Shown piece after piece: positions 1 to 9,090 of a stretch of DNA of 64,000 nt. Every line of letters begins with the position of its first letter. Within the stretch, counting starts at the first letter, position 1. The position numbers were made by a program, and so were the translations under genes. Under the pieces are notes generated by a model, which searched no databases, was not told the DNA's origin, and worked only from the letters and a program-made list of their open reading frames with translations. The stretch comes from an uncultured Ruminococcus sp. (GTDB taxonomy: Bacteria; Bacillota; Clostridia; Oscillospirales; Ruminococcaceae): the NCBI GenBank assembly GCA_947624255.1, contig CANQJO010000001.1:1-64000 (forward strand), read 5' to 3'.

Positions 1-36
1 TATCTCTTTTTGTCTTTTGTTAATTTTCTGTTAATT

Positions 37-1938
37 CTACTCTTTTTCTATTGACTTTTCATAGCCGGTCTCCTGTTCATTATTTTTCCTTTTTTTGAGA
101 ACTGCAACGATCATACCTCCGATAGCCGCCGCTCCCACACAGCCTCCAATGACAAACGGAAGCGCCGATCTGCCTTTCTTTTCGGATTTTTTTGCAGATA
201 CCGCTGCAGTGGTCGTTACCGATGTTGTTGTATATGTCGTTGTGGTAGTTGTCGTTGACATAGTTGTAGTTATTATATTGGTTGATGTAGTAATTACAGT
301 GCTGACCGGCTCAATAATTTCGCCGTCATCGGTAATTGTGTACCCGTCCTCTACCATGCTGTTGAGCTGAGCAATGGTGTATTGCTCCGGTGAATTTAAA
401 TGCCTTGTATACGCTGTGAGAATATTATTGCTGCCGACATATATTGTTTTTACGGCAGGCTCGAGCTTATCATCGTAGCGGTTATACGCCTTAACTGTAT
501 ATATACCCTCGTCAGTAAAGATCTCTCCGTCAGCAGCAGCTCCGTTGAATCTTGTATCCTCTACAAGTCCGCTTTCGGTATTATTAAGTATTTCTTTTTT
601 GACCTGTAATTTAGGATAGCTTGATTTTGCCGTGTCAATGCGGAATCCGTTCTCCGTTACATCACCGTTGCTAAGCTCCGCACCTGATTTTGAATCAAAT
701 ATATAAACCATCGTGTTGGCATTTCTTATTTTGAATTTGAATGATGTCTGATAATATGTAGTAGAATTTATTCCGTCATAATCTGTAATTGCATAATTAA
801 GATGTACCTCGTAGTCGCCTTCTTCAAAAAGCTGTATAGAAGTATCTGCTCCCGGCGAGGCAAGTGCAGCAAGATAATCGGAATATTTTGCTTCTTCGGT
901 AACATTTTCCGAATCTGTATAATGAATTATCAGTTCGCCGTGTTTCATATTGTGGCTTGATACTTTGAAATTTTCATCAGAGCCGTCTTTGTCGACCGCA
1001 ATTTTTAGATCGCCGTTTCCGTTCAGTTTCTTTATGTTCTGATCAAGGTGGAACGTTAATTTAACTTTATTGCCGACCTTTTTCAGATAGACATCTTCGC
1101 TGTCACCCTTATCGGTATAGCCGCTTAAACAGAAATATCCGAGATCCCAGCCGTAATGGGGATCTTTTTTATCTATTCCTTCAGAGCCGGCATAGTTGTT
1201 CTTTTTTGTTTTTTTAGTGTACTCAGAGTTCTTCGCTCCGGCATAGAAATAGAATTTTTCCCCTGTCGGCGCAGTATCTATCGTTTTATAGCTTGCGTAA
1301 AATTCATATACCTGAGCTATTTTTTTCGTGGCATAATCATCAAACACCTTATTATCCTTTGTTCTTTTTTCAGCTTTGTAAGCAGCTATAACACGATAGT
1401 AGCAGCCGTTTGCAAGCTGAATATCGTTGATCTGATCTGCGCCAAACGATTTATCCCCCGTAAAGTTGGTAAAAGATCTGTTCTCTATCCAGCTTTGTCC
1501 GTCGAGTGATGTTTGAAGTATCAATGCGCCATAGTCAACATCCTTGTCGAGCTCGACACCGTTGACGGTATTTTTATTATCTTTTATCAGATGCCAACTA
1601 TCCTTGCCTGCATTCTTCAAAGAACTGATATATTTGAAATCGAGGCTGAATATTTTATCATCGGCGATCTCATATGCTGTAATGCCGTTTTTATCATAGG
1701 TTTTCTGAATATCTCCGCTTATGGAAAGAGTGCCTAAATTCAGCTCACTGTCCGCATTTCCGGACGGAGTTGACGAATCTATATTATATTCGCTTTTTTC
1801 TCCGAATTCATATACAAGTCCGTTAATATCGAGAGTCTGTTCATTTGCTTTTACAGTGAACGGAAATACAGAGGAAATCGTTGTGAGGATCATAGTAATT
1901 CCCAATATACAGGATAATTCTTTAAGTGTTGCTTTCAT
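37..1938 (-). CDS. Thr-rich, membrane-anchored surface protein of unknown function
   Basis: Predicted cell-surface protein of 633 residues; I do not recognise a family. The start at 1938 is chosen because AAGGAG lies just before it and the product then begins with a signal peptide (basic MKATLKEL, a hydrophobic core, likely cleavage after VKA near residue 31). The frame stays open 31 codons further upstream, but only through promoter DNA. Residues about 32-540 are rich in Tyr, Asn, Gly, Asp and Lys, as in extracellular beta-rich domains. About 545-590 is a Thr-rich linker, followed by a membrane helix (LPFVIGGCVGAAAIGG) and a Lys/Glu-rich tail. There is no LPXTG-like motif, so the helix itself is the likely anchor. 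The Thr linker resembles those of the large surface protein at 2785. Signal, linker and anchor are seen; function is unknown. Confidence 0.85.
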   Translation of the reverse strand: MKATLKELSCILGITMILTTISSVFPFTVKANEQTLDINGLVYEFGEKSEYNIDSSTPSGNADSELNLGTLSISGDIQKTYDKNGITAYEIADDKIFSLDFKYISSLKNAGKDSWHLIKDNKNTVNGVELDKDVDYGALILQTSLDGQSWIENRSFTNFTGDKSFGADQINDIQLANGCYYRVIAAYKAEKRTKDNKVFDDYATKKIAQVYEFYASYKTIDTAPTGEKFYFYAGAKNSEYTKKTKKNNYAGSEGIDKKDPHYGWDLGYFCLSGYTDKGDSEDVYLKKVGNKVKLTFHLDQNIKKLNGNGDLKIAVDKDGSDENFKVSSHNMKHGELIIHYTDSENVTEEAKYSDYLAALASPGADTSIQLFEEGDYEVHLNYAITDYDGINSTTYYQTSFKFKIRNANTMVYIFDSKSGAELSNGDVTENGFRIDTAKSSYPKLQVKKEILNNTESGLVEDTRFNGAAADGEIFTDEGIYTVKAYNRYDDKLEPAVKTIYVGSNNILTAYTRHLNSPEQYTIAQLNSMVEDGYTITDDGEIIEPVSTVITTSTNIITTTMSTTTTTTTYTTTSVTTTAAVSAKKSEKKGRSALPFVIGGCVGAAAIGGMIVAVLKKRKNNEQETGYEKSIEKE

Positions 1939-2002
1939 ATTTTTCTCCTTTATCAGTAGAATTGCCAAATCGTAACGCATTTGGTTACAATATTTCTCTT
2001 TT

Positions 2003-2031
2003 ATTATACTACATCCGGCGAATTTTGTCAA
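2003..2031 (-). promoter_or_regulatory. Sigma-A promoter of the surface-protein gene at 37-1938
   Basis: On the minus strand, TTGACA (2031-2026) and TATAAT (2008-2003) are separated by exactly 17 bases. Both hexamers match consensus. The expected transcript start leaves a leader of about 60 nt before the ATG at 1938. Confidence 0.85.
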
Positions 2032-2284
2032 TAATGCAAGAAATAAAAGTTAAATCAAAGTGAGTTTCACGTAATATTCAACAATATATCGGTATAAATA
2101 CAAGTATATCTCATTCATATATGCGGTTATAAAAATGGATTCTAAACGAAATCAGCTCCCAAAAATGATCCGGGAGCATTTCATAATTCTGCGGCTTATT
2201 TTTATACATCTGTATATTCGGTTTCAACAATTTCCGGTTTTCGTTATCCGTAATAACTATCTTTTCAAAAAAATTATTTCTTAA

Positions 2285-2325
2285 TAAAAAAATCACCCCG
2301 ATCTTGTATCAAGATCAAGGTGATC
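2285..2325 (-). terminator. Rho-independent terminator of tRNA-Leu
   Basis: Read on the minus strand, ATCACCTTGATCTTG and CAAGATCGGGGTGAT form a long stem with a 3-base loop, followed by a run of T. It begins a few bases past the CCA end of the tRNA. Confidence 0.85.
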
Positions 2326-2328
2326 ATG

Positions 2329-2415
2329 TGGTGCGGATAACAGGAGTTGAACCTGCACCGAGTTGCCCCGACTGGCACCTGAAGCCAGCGCGTCTGCCTA
2401 TTCCGCCATATCCGC
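2329..2415 (-). tRNA. tRNA-Leu (anticodon CAG)
   Basis: This is an 87-nt tRNA including an encoded CCA. The acceptor arms GCGGATA and TATCCGC pair fully. The anticodon loop is TTCAGGT on a CTGGC/GCCAG stem, giving anticodon CAG. The long variable arm (about TCGGGGCAACTCGG) is typical of a class II leucine tRNA, and the T loop contains GGTTCAACTCC. Confidence 0.95.
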
Positions 2416-2458
2416 ATTTATCGTGCAGGAAAGAGAGTATTCAAAACCTACACTTATC

Positions 2459-2487
2459 ATTTTACCACACGCCGACTTGATTGTCAA
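2459..2487 (-). promoter_or_regulatory. Sigma-A promoter of tRNA-Leu
   Basis: On the minus strand, TTGACA (2487-2482), a 17-base spacer and TAAAAT (2464-2459) lie about 45 bases before the tRNA 5' end. Confidence 0.8.
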
Positions 2488-2646
2488 TACCTCCGGAAAA
2501 ATATTTATTTTTTATCAAAAAAGATCCCTTAAGATAAGTACACTCTAACGAATGCAGCCTTGTCAATATATTAGTAATTTGTTAAATATGCACAAAGTTT
2601 TCCCCAATATTTCTACGGTAGATGTCACAAAAAACGCATTTTTCAG

Positions 2647-2675
2647 TTGACATTGAAAATCAATTGTGGTATACT
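2647..2675 (+). promoter_or_regulatory. Sigma-A promoter of the large surface-protein gene
   Basis: TTGACA (2647-2652), a 17-base spacer and TATACT (2670-2675) lie about 110 bases before the ATG at 2785. The leader contains a G-rich ribosome-binding site (a run of seven G then AA) 6-14 bases before the start. Confidence 0.85.
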
Positions 2676-2784
2676 GTGATATACAGGGTAAATACTCTGA
2701 CGGCTGCGCACAGGCAGTGTCGGTGCTATTTGCTAAAATGAGAAACTTTATAACCATGTTTTTTACAAATGGGGGGGAATTTTT

Positions 2785-5700
2785 ATGAAAAAATCCTTAG
2801 GCAAGCGACTATGGAGCGGAATAATTTCTGCCATACTCGCAATCAGCTATATTTTGCCGTCGGGACTGCTTGCTAATGCGGAAAATGCGCTCACAAGCTT
2901 GAACGGCGATAATCCGACTGACGATGTTACACTGCTTGTTGGTAAGGAAAGTCCATTACGGGGAGCTACTGTAGAAGAAACCCTTAAAAATGCGGAAAAA
3001 ACTTATGCACTTGGTATTGCATCGCAGTTTGCAGCTTTTGTAAAGGGTGATTTTTCTCCGACAGATTCTGATACAGAGGGTAGACTTGCAGTAGGCGGAA
3101 ACGTTACAGGTGTTTTGTGGACGTGGGATGGCGGAGCAAATTTTTACGAAGTCGGAAACGGTGTCTACAAAGATGAGGGAGGAATCAGCGGAGATGATGT
3201 ATTCGATGCTAAAACCAGTTTAGATACTATTCTTGGTACGACAGGATATGCTCATGTTTATGCTACCGGAGATAGTATTAAAAATATCAATGTAACCTCC
3301 AGTGATGAAAGACATTTTCCTAATGGTGATTGGATAAAAGTATACAAGAGAATAGCTATTGGCGAAAATACAGATTATTCATCATATGATTCTTCATATT
3401 TGAAAGATGAGTACAAAGAACATTTCTACAAGCAAAATTCTTTTGATGTTGCAGGATATTTTGATTATCTTGATAATATATCAGAAAGACTTGCTAAAAC
3501 TAAAGCGAGCGGAACAGCAGAATGGAAAGATGGAACGCTTAATCTGACATATACCGGATCAGGTGCTGAAACCGTTTATTTCACTGTTGATGAATGGGAT
3601 CCCGGTATAAAAGCTGTTAATATTGATGTTCCTAAAGGTACATATGTTGTTATAAACTGCGATGATGAAACTATTGACATTTCGGATAATAATGGCAATA
3701 ACCAAATTTATACCACTTATGCAGAAAAACCTATAGATAAGCTTTCTACTAAACATAATAATGAATCAGAGAGTGCATATATCATTTACAACTTCCCTAA
3801 TGCAAAAGCTGTTAATTATTCAGCTTGCTTTAACGGAACAATTTTTGCACCAAATGCTGTATTTGACGGTAAACCTGCCGCTAATGGTGGTAATCCGCAT
3901 CTTTCGGGTGCAGTGATAGTTTCTGAATTTAAGGGCTGTGCTGAAATAGGCTACAGATCATTCACCGGTCCTATTTCAATGATCGACAAAAAGAGCAACT
4001 ACACAATCGACCTTAGCAAGTATGTAGAAGGCACTAATGAGGTTCTTGCAGGCGCAGAGTTCGGGCTTTTCCCTGAGGGCTCTGACGAACCGGAGGTAAC
4101 AGGTGTTACCGATGCAAACGGAAAGCTCACTTTTGACATCGCTCCCGGCAAATATGTCCTTAGAGAGATCAAAGCTCCTGACGGCTACGTACTCGATAAA
4201 GATCAAGTATACTACATTGATATTACTGAGGACGAAGAACAAACGATAGACGGCATAAAAACGGGAAATATCATAGCAACTGAGCCGGAGGCTGTTGCTT
4301 ATATAGTCGGCGAAAACATTACACGTGACGAAGTTGAAAAAGATAATAATTATGTTACTGATGAGAAATCAAAGTATGTTTATACATATGCTTATGATTT
4401 AGGTGGATCTAAAAATATTTGGAATTTAGTATGGGCTTCTAAACCGGAATCAATTAATGTAGATCAGCTTATTATCTCTTATAGCGACGGAAGCACTGTA
4501 ACATTAGAGAATGTAACTTGGAAGACAGATAATCCTAATTGGTATGAATTTAATATTGGTTCAATCAGAAAAGATAGTCTTACCAATCTCAAAATGGTAG
4601 TATCCGGAGATGGGGCCGGAAACATTCCAAATCTTAATGTTCAGCTTGATGGTGGTTCCGTATTAACATATAATAGTATAGCAGGTACTGGCAGAGAAGA
4701 AATTAAACCCACAAAGTACTACAAGAAATATGTTGAGGGAGTTTCAAGGAGCGAAACTGTAGTTGACGGAGATACTACAACAATTTATACTTTCACGGAA
4801 AAGGCTGGAAATAACGTTGAAGCTATCAAAACTGAAAGACCGGAATATCTTGCTCCGTATGAGTATTCGGAAGTAACGATTTCTATTTATGATGATGACG
4901 AATTTACCAAACTTAAGAGTGTGGCTACATATTCACCGCTTGATGTTGAATATGCAGAATATGAGCTTGATGACAAAACATTAACGTTTAATATTGCAGA
5001 CGGTAAGATCACAAGTATCCAAAATGCAGACGGTTCGCCATATGATGGAAAAACCGAAGATTTCGGGGTATATGCGGTTGACGCCGGTAATTCACAGTAC
5101 ATTATCACCTATAACGGCGAAGCTCTTGATGCTAAGATAAATCTCACTAAGAAGCCGGATGCCGGACTTAAATTTTATAATTCAAAAACAACCACAGAAA
5201 CAGCAACATCAACAGATGTAACAACAGCATCAACGGATGTAACATCAACAGATGCAACAACAGCATCAACAGAAGAAGAAACAACAACTACAACAACTAC
5301 AACAGAAGAGACAGAAACAACAACAGATTCAACAACATCGTCAACGACAAAATCAACAACATCAGCAACGACAACAGAAGAAACAAAAACAACAACGGAA
5401 TCAACCACGCAGTCAACGACGTCAAAAACGACAACGGAATCAACCACACAGTCAACGTCAAAATCAACAACATCGGCAACGACAATAGAAGAAACAAAAA
5501 CAACAACGGGTTCAACAACACAATCAACGACAAAATCTACAACAGAATCAACGACAGAATCAACAACCACGCTTCCGACAATAAATATTGACAAGAAAGA
5601 CGTTTACGGCGATGAATTACCGGGAGCAACACTCTCACTAACCGGAAAAGACAGCAACGGAAACGCTATAGAATTTGGATCCGGCTCGATCGAGGTCGGC

Positions 5701-8547
5701 GAAGGGGCGGTTCTTCTCAACGGCTCGGGTGATACACTTGTGTGGCAGTCAGGAAACTCCTCCACCAAGGTAAAACTCAAAGACGGCACATACACACTTC
5801 ACGAGGTAACTCCTCCGGACGGATATGTGGTTGCTACAGACATCGTGTTTGAAGTAAAAGACGGCAAGCTCTACTCCGTTGACAGCGTTGTAACTAACGG
5901 AAATTCCGTTGAAATGATCGACAGTGCGGTAACAACCACCACTACTACCACAACTACCACCACCACAACGACAACAACGACTACAATAACTACTACCACA
6001 CTTCCGACAATAAACATCGACAAGAAAGATGTTTACGGCGATGAATTACCGGGAGCTACGCTTTCACTCAGCGGAAAAGACAGCAGCGGAAACACAATTG
6101 AATTTGAGTCCGGCTCAATCGAAGTCGGCGAAGGTGCGGTTCTTCTCAACGGCTCCGGGGATACACTTGCATGGCAGTCGGGAAATTCCTCCACCAAGGT
6201 AAAGCTCAAGGATGGTACATACACACTTCACGAGGTAACTCCTCCTGAAGGATACGAGGTTGCTACAGACATCGTATTTGAAGTCAGGGACGGCAAACTC
6301 TACTCCGTTGACAGCGTTGTAACTGACGGAAACAGCGTTGAAATGATCGACGATGTAACCACGACAACCACCACAACAACCACTACCACAGCGACTTCAA
6401 CTCCCACTACGACATCAAGTTCAACGACAACTTCAAGCACTACGACTACTACGACTACTACGACCACAACCACAACTACCTCAACTTCAACAACAACCAC
6501 AACTACGACCACCACAACGACATCAACTTCAACGACTACAACTACAACTACAACTACAACAACGACTACGACTACGACTTCAACGACAACAACCACAACG
6601 ACAACCACGACTACTACAACTTCAACTACAACAACCACGACCACAACGCTTCCGACAATAAATATCGACAAAAAAGATGTTTATGGCGATGAATTACCGG
6701 GAGCTACACTCTCACTCAGCGGAAAAGACAGCAACGGAAACGCTATAGAATTTGGATCCGGCTCGATCGAGGTCGGCGAAGGGGCGGTTCTTCTCAACGG
6801 CTCGGGCGATACGCTTGTATGGCAGTCAGGAAACTCCTCTACAAAGGTAAAACTCAAAGACGGCACATACACACTTCACGAGGTAACTCCTCCTGACGGA
6901 TACGAGGTTGCTACAGACATCGTATTTGAAGTAAAGGACGGCAAGCTCTACTCCGTTGACAGCGTTGTAACTGACGGAAATTCCGTTGAAATGATCGACA
7001 GTGCGGTAACAACCACCACCACAACAACGACTACAACAACCACAACCACTACCACGACTACCACACTTCCGACAATAAACATCGACAAGAAAGATGTTTA
7101 CGGCGATGAATTACCGGGAGCTACGCTCTCACTCAGCGGAAAAGACAGCAGCGGAAACGCCATAGAATTTGAGTCCGGCTCGATCGAAGTCGGCGAAGGT
7201 GCGGTTCTTCTCAACGGCTCCGGTGATACGCTTGTATGGCAGTCAGGAAACTCCTCTACCAAGGTAAAACTCAAAGACGGCACATACACACTTCACGAGG
7301 TAACTCCTCCTGACGGATACGAAGTTACTACTGATATCGTATTTGAAGTCAGGGACGGCAAACTCTACTCCGTTGACAGCGTTGTAACTGACGGAAATTC
7401 CGTTGAAATGATCGACAGTGCGATAACAACCACCACAACTACCACCACTACTACTACTACAACTACGACTACAACTTCAACGACAACTACCACACTTCCG
7501 ACAATAAATATCGACAAGAAAGATGTTTACGGCGATGAGTTGCCCGGTGCTACGCTCTCACTCAGCGGAAAGGACAGCAGCGGAAACGCTATAGAGTTTG
7601 AGTCCGGCTCGATTGAAGTCGGCGAAGGTGCGGTTCTCCTCAACGGCTACGGTGACACACTTGTATGGCAGTCAGGAAACTCCTCCACCAAGGTAAAACT
7701 CAAAGACGGTACGTATGTACTTCATGAGATAACTCCTCCTAATGGATACGAGGTTACTACGGATATCGAATTTGAGGTCAGGGACGGCAAACTCTACTCC
7801 GTTGACAGCGTTGTAACTGACGGAAATTCCGTTGAAATGATCGATGCGATGATAACCACGACAACAACCACAACTACTACCACCACTACTACTACTACAA
7901 CTTCCACTACGACCACAACTTCTACAACCACGACCACAACGACTTCAACCTCAACTTCAACTACGACAACGACCACAACAACGACTTCAACTACGACTAC
8001 AACTTCAACATCGACAACGACCACAACCACAACAACTACTTCAACGACCACAACAACGACTTCAACCACGACAACAACTTCAACATCGACAACGACTACA
8101 ACATCAACTTCAACTACGACCACAACAACAACTTCAACAACGACCACAACAACGACTTCAACATCGACAACGACTACGACTTCAACAACGACGACCTCCT
8201 CAACTACATCATCAACTACTACAACAAGGCGTCCCGGCGCAGTTGACGGTGACTATGACAGCGGATCAACCACGAATGTAGTTGTATCAGGTGCTGAAGA
8301 TATGCGGACGACCACAACTACCACAACTACCACATCTACAGGATCGGGTACTCAGAGTACCGATGTTTCGGGAGAAAACACAACTACTACAGCATCTTCA
8401 TCTGAAACAACTCCTGTATCATCTTCAACAACGACCGGAGGCGGTGCTCCGCAGACCGGAGTTGCTGGTGCCGGCAGTGTTGTGACAGTATTGATACTTG
8501 CATCAGCTCTTGCATACGCTTCATACACAAAACGCAAAGATGAATAA
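2785..8547 (+). CDS. Giant cell-wall surface protein: choice-of-anchor A domain, SpaA/Cna_B repeats, Thr linkers, sorting signal
   Basis: Surface adhesin-like protein of 1,920 residues. In order: signal peptide (about 1-33); choice-of-anchor A domain (about 70-395, with SDTEGRLAVGGNVTG); a SpaA-type prealbumin-like domain (about 412-492, ending GKYVLREIKAPDGY); two further beta-rich segments (about 500-800); a Thr-rich linker (802-929); then five near-identical 117-residue SpaA-like repeats (930-1046, 1073-1189, 1289-1405, 1428-1544, 1571-1687) separated by poly-Thr linkers; a long Thr/Ser stalk (about 1691-1815); and a sorting signal with APQTG at 1888-1892, a hydrophobic stretch and TKRKDE. 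Each repeat has the Lys near its start (IDKK) and Glu in YTLHEVTPP expected for intramolecular isopeptide bonds in this family; bond formation is inferred. The sorting motif is a variant of LPXTG. The poly-Thr segments are likely to be glycosylated or extended, and prone to length change. The protein probably acts in attachment at the cell surface; the ligand is unknown. Confidence 0.93.
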   Translation: MKKSLGKRLWSGIISAILAISYILPSGLLANAENALTSLNGDNPTDDVTLLVGKESPLRGATVEETLKNAEKTYALGIASQFAAFVKGDFSPTDSDTEGRLAVGGNVTGVLWTWDGGANFYEVGNGVYKDEGGISGDDVFDAKTSLDTILGTTGYAHVYATGDSIKNINVTSSDERHFPNGDWIKVYKRIAIGENTDYSSYDSSYLKDEYKEHFYKQNSFDVAGYFDYLDNISERLAKTKASGTAEWKDGTLNLTYTGSGAETVYFTVDEWDPGIKAVNIDVPKGTYVVINCDDETIDISDNNGNNQIYTTYAEKPIDKLSTKHNNESESAYIIYNFPNAKAVNYSACFNGTIFAPNAVFDGKPAANGGNPHLSGAVIVSEFKGCAEIGYRSFTGPISMIDKKSNYTIDLSKYVEGTNEVLAGAEFGLFPEGSDEPEVTGVTDANGKLTFDIAPGKYVLREIKAPDGYVLDKDQVYYIDITEDEEQTIDGIKTGNIIATEPEAVAYIVGENITRDEVEKDNNYVTDEKSKYVYTYAYDLGGSKNIWNLVWASKPESINVDQLIISYSDGSTVTLENVTWKTDNPNWYEFNIGSIRKDSLTNLKMVVSGDGAGNIPNLNVQLDGGSVLTYNSIAGTGREEIKPTKYYKKYVEGVSRSETVVDGDTTTIYTFTEKAGNNVEAIKTERPEYLAPYEYSEVTISIYDDDEFTKLKSVATYSPLDVEYAEYELDDKTLTFNIADGKITSIQNADGSPYDGKTEDFGVYAVDAGNSQYIITYNGEALDAKINLTKKPDAGLKFYNSKTTTETATSTDVTTASTDVTSTDATTASTEEETTTTTTTTEETETTTDSTTSSTTKSTTSATTTEETKTTTESTTQSTTSKTTTESTTQSTSKSTTSATTIEETKTTTGSTTQSTTKSTTESTTESTTTLPTINIDKKDVYGDELPGATLSLTGKDSNGNAIEFGSGSIEVGEGAVLLNGSGDTLVWQSGNSSTKVKLKDGTYTLHEVTPPDGYVVATDIVFEVKDGKLYSVDSVVTNGNSVEMIDSAVTTTTTTTTTTTTTTTTTTITTTTLPTINIDKKDVYGDELPGATLSLSGKDSSGNTIEFESGSIEVGEGAVLLNGSGDTLAWQSGNSSTKVKLKDGTYTLHEVTPPEGYEVATDIVFEVRDGKLYSVDSVVTDGNSVEMIDDVTTTTTTTTTTTATSTPTTTSSSTTTSSTTTTTTTTTTTTTTSTSTTTTTTTTTTTSTSTTTTTTTTTTTTTTTTSTTTTTTTTTTTTTSTTTTTTTTLPTINIDKKDVYGDELPGATLSLSGKDSNGNAIEFGSGSIEVGEGAVLLNGSGDTLVWQSGNSSTKVKLKDGTYTLHEVTPPDGYEVATDIVFEVKDGKLYSVDSVVTDGNSVEMIDSAVTTTTTTTTTTTTTTTTTTTLPTINIDKKDVYGDELPGATLSLSGKDSSGNAIEFESGSIEVGEGAVLLNGSGDTLVWQSGNSSTKVKLKDGTYTLHEVTPPDGYEVTTDIVFEVRDGKLYSVDSVVTDGNSVEMIDSAITTTTTTTTTTTTTTTTTSTTTTTLPTINIDKKDVYGDELPGATLSLSGKDSSGNAIEFESGSIEVGEGAVLLNGYGDTLVWQSGNSSTKVKLKDGTYVLHEITPPNGYEVTTDIEFEVRDGKLYSVDSVVTDGNSVEMIDAMITTTTTTTTTTTTTTTTSTTTTTSTTTTTTTSTSTSTTTTTTTTTSTTTTTSTSTTTTTTTTTSTTTTTTSTTTTTSTSTTTTTSTSTTTTTTTSTTTTTTTSTSTTTTTSTTTTSSTTSSTTTTRRPGAVDGDYDSGSTTNVVVSGAEDMRTTTTTTTTTSTGSGTQSTDVSGENTTTTASSSETTPVSSSTTTGGGAPQTGVAGAGSVVTVLILASALAYASYTKRKDE
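5572..7845 (+). repeat. Five 351-bp in-frame repeats encoding SpaA-like domains
   Basis: The units lie at 5572-5922, 6001-6351, 6649-6999, 7066-7416 and 7495-7845. Each is exactly 351 bp (117 codons) and starts CTTCCGACAATAAA. Units 1 and 3 share a run of about 55 bp of identical sequence around a BamHI-like ggatcc that units 2, 4 and 5 lack, which suggests recombination or gene conversion between units. The spacers between units vary from 66 to 297 bp and encode almost only Thr. Confidence 0.95.
7855..8230 (+). repeat. Low-complexity ACN array encoding a Thr/Ser stalk
   Basis: About 125 codons are almost all ACN (Thr) with scattered TCN (Ser), giving a degenerate trinucleotide array. Similar shorter arrays lie at 5188-5568, 5929-6000, 6355-6648, 7006-7065 and 7423-7494. 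The opposite strand reads as long poly-Val frames, which are artefacts. Confidence 0.95.
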
Positions 8548-8565
8548 CATACTTCCATAATGGGA

Positions 8566-8598
8566 GGCTGCTGTGCTTAATGTGCAGCAGCCTTTTGT
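8566..8598 (+). terminator. Rho-independent terminator of the large surface-protein gene
   Basis: GGCTGCTG and CAGCAGCC pair around an 11-base loop and are followed by TTTTGTT, starting 18 bases after the stop codon. Confidence 0.85.
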
Positions 8599-8643
8599 TA
8601 TATATTCACAATTCTGAAAGTGCTTTTTTGTGAATAATTTCTG

Positions 8644-8672
8644 TTGACATATACCCTATGGGGGTATATAAT
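8644..8672 (+). promoter_or_regulatory. Copper-responsive promoter with an overlapping CsoR-type operator
   Basis: TTGACA (8644-8649), a 17-base spacer and TATAAT (8667-8672) form a consensus sigma-A promoter. The spacer is filled by the palindrome TATACCCTATGGGGGTATA (8650-8668), matching the pseudo-palindromic C-tract/G-tract form of known CsoR operators. A bound repressor would cover both hexamers, so csoR-copA is likely repressed by apo-CsoR and induced by Cu(I). The operator is seen; regulation is inferred from the CsoR family. Confidence 0.85.
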
Positions 8673-8678
8673 ATATTT

Positions 8679-8751
8679 GATGCTAAATTTACTCTAAAAA
8701 CCCGACGATCTTTGCGAAGATCTTGCACGGTTTTTAGAATGAAATTGGTAT
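8679..8751. repeat. Dispersed palindromic repeat, copy A (csoR leader)
   Basis: A 73-bp palindrome. The outer arms (GATGCTAAATTTACTCTAAA and TTTAGAATGAAATTGGTAT) are imperfect inverted repeats, and the centre holds a second hairpin GATCTT-TGCG-AAGATC. It lies between the copper promoter and the csoR start, so it is transcribed in the 5' leader. Related copies are at 19049, 20353, 31993 and 63306. Confidence 0.85.
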
Positions 8752-8776
8752 GATAATATTTACGGAGGTGAATTTT

Positions 8777-9079
8777 TTGGGTGAAAAATGTCAATGCTGT
8801 CATAAGACAAAGGAACGCTCCGATGAGGAATTTACCCGTCTTATCCACAGGCTCAACCGCATCGAGGGGCAGATCCGAGGGATAAGATCTATGGTGGAGA
8901 GAAACGCCTATTGTACGGATATCCTTATTCAGGTTTCGGCTGTGAATTCCGCACTGAACTCGTTCAATAAGGAGCTTCTTGCCGAGCATATCCGCACCTG
9001 TGTCGTTAAGGATATCAGAAACGGCAAGGACGATGTTATAGATGAACTTGTGAATACTCTGCAGAAGCTGATGAAATAG
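8777..9079 (+). CDS. csoR: Copper-sensing repressor CsoR
   Basis: Small all-helical DNA-binding repressor of the CsoR/RcnR family, 100 residues. The TTG at 8777 is chosen because GGAGGTG lies 6 bases before it; the ATG at 8750 precedes this site and falls within the repeat in the leader. The Cu(I) ligands of CsoR are present with the right spacing: Cys46 (in AYC), His71 and Cys75 (EHIRTC), that is C-x24-H-x3-C as in the founding member. The N-terminus has an extra Cys cluster (CQCCH, residues 5-9). It lies 11 bases upstream of copA and shares its promoter, so it probably represses its own operon until Cu(I) binds. The Cu(I) specificity is inferred from the ligands and the neighbouring gene. 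Confidence 0.93.
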   Translation: MGEKCQCCHKTKERSDEEFTRLIHRLNRIEGQIRGIRSMVERNAYCTDILIQVSAVNSALNSFNKELLAEHIRTCVVKDIRNGKDDVIDELVNTLQKLMK

Positions 9080-9090
9080 GAGGGCTTAGA

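Larger units (their letters stand above)
2417..2784. other. Intergenic region with divergent promoters
   Basis: This 368-base stretch has no convincing gene. It holds the minus-strand promoter of tRNA-Leu (2459-2487) and the plus-strand promoter of the large surface protein (2647-2675). The rest is AT-rich, and I see no riboswitch-like structure in it. Confidence 0.7.

Noticed and set aside
2111-2296. 61-codon open frame on the minus strand between tRNA-Leu and the first gene
   Set aside because: It overlaps the tRNA terminator, has no ribosome-binding site and AT-rich random composition.
5572-7845. Regular repeats that could suggest a CRISPR-like array
   Set aside because: Units are 351 bp, in frame and encode a recognisable SpaA-like domain; spacers are Thr codons and no cas gene is near.
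5175-8147. Long poly-Val open frames on the minus strand opposite the surface-protein gene
   Set aside because: They are the complement of ACN (Thr) codons in the linkers; there is no start signal and their composition is implausible.
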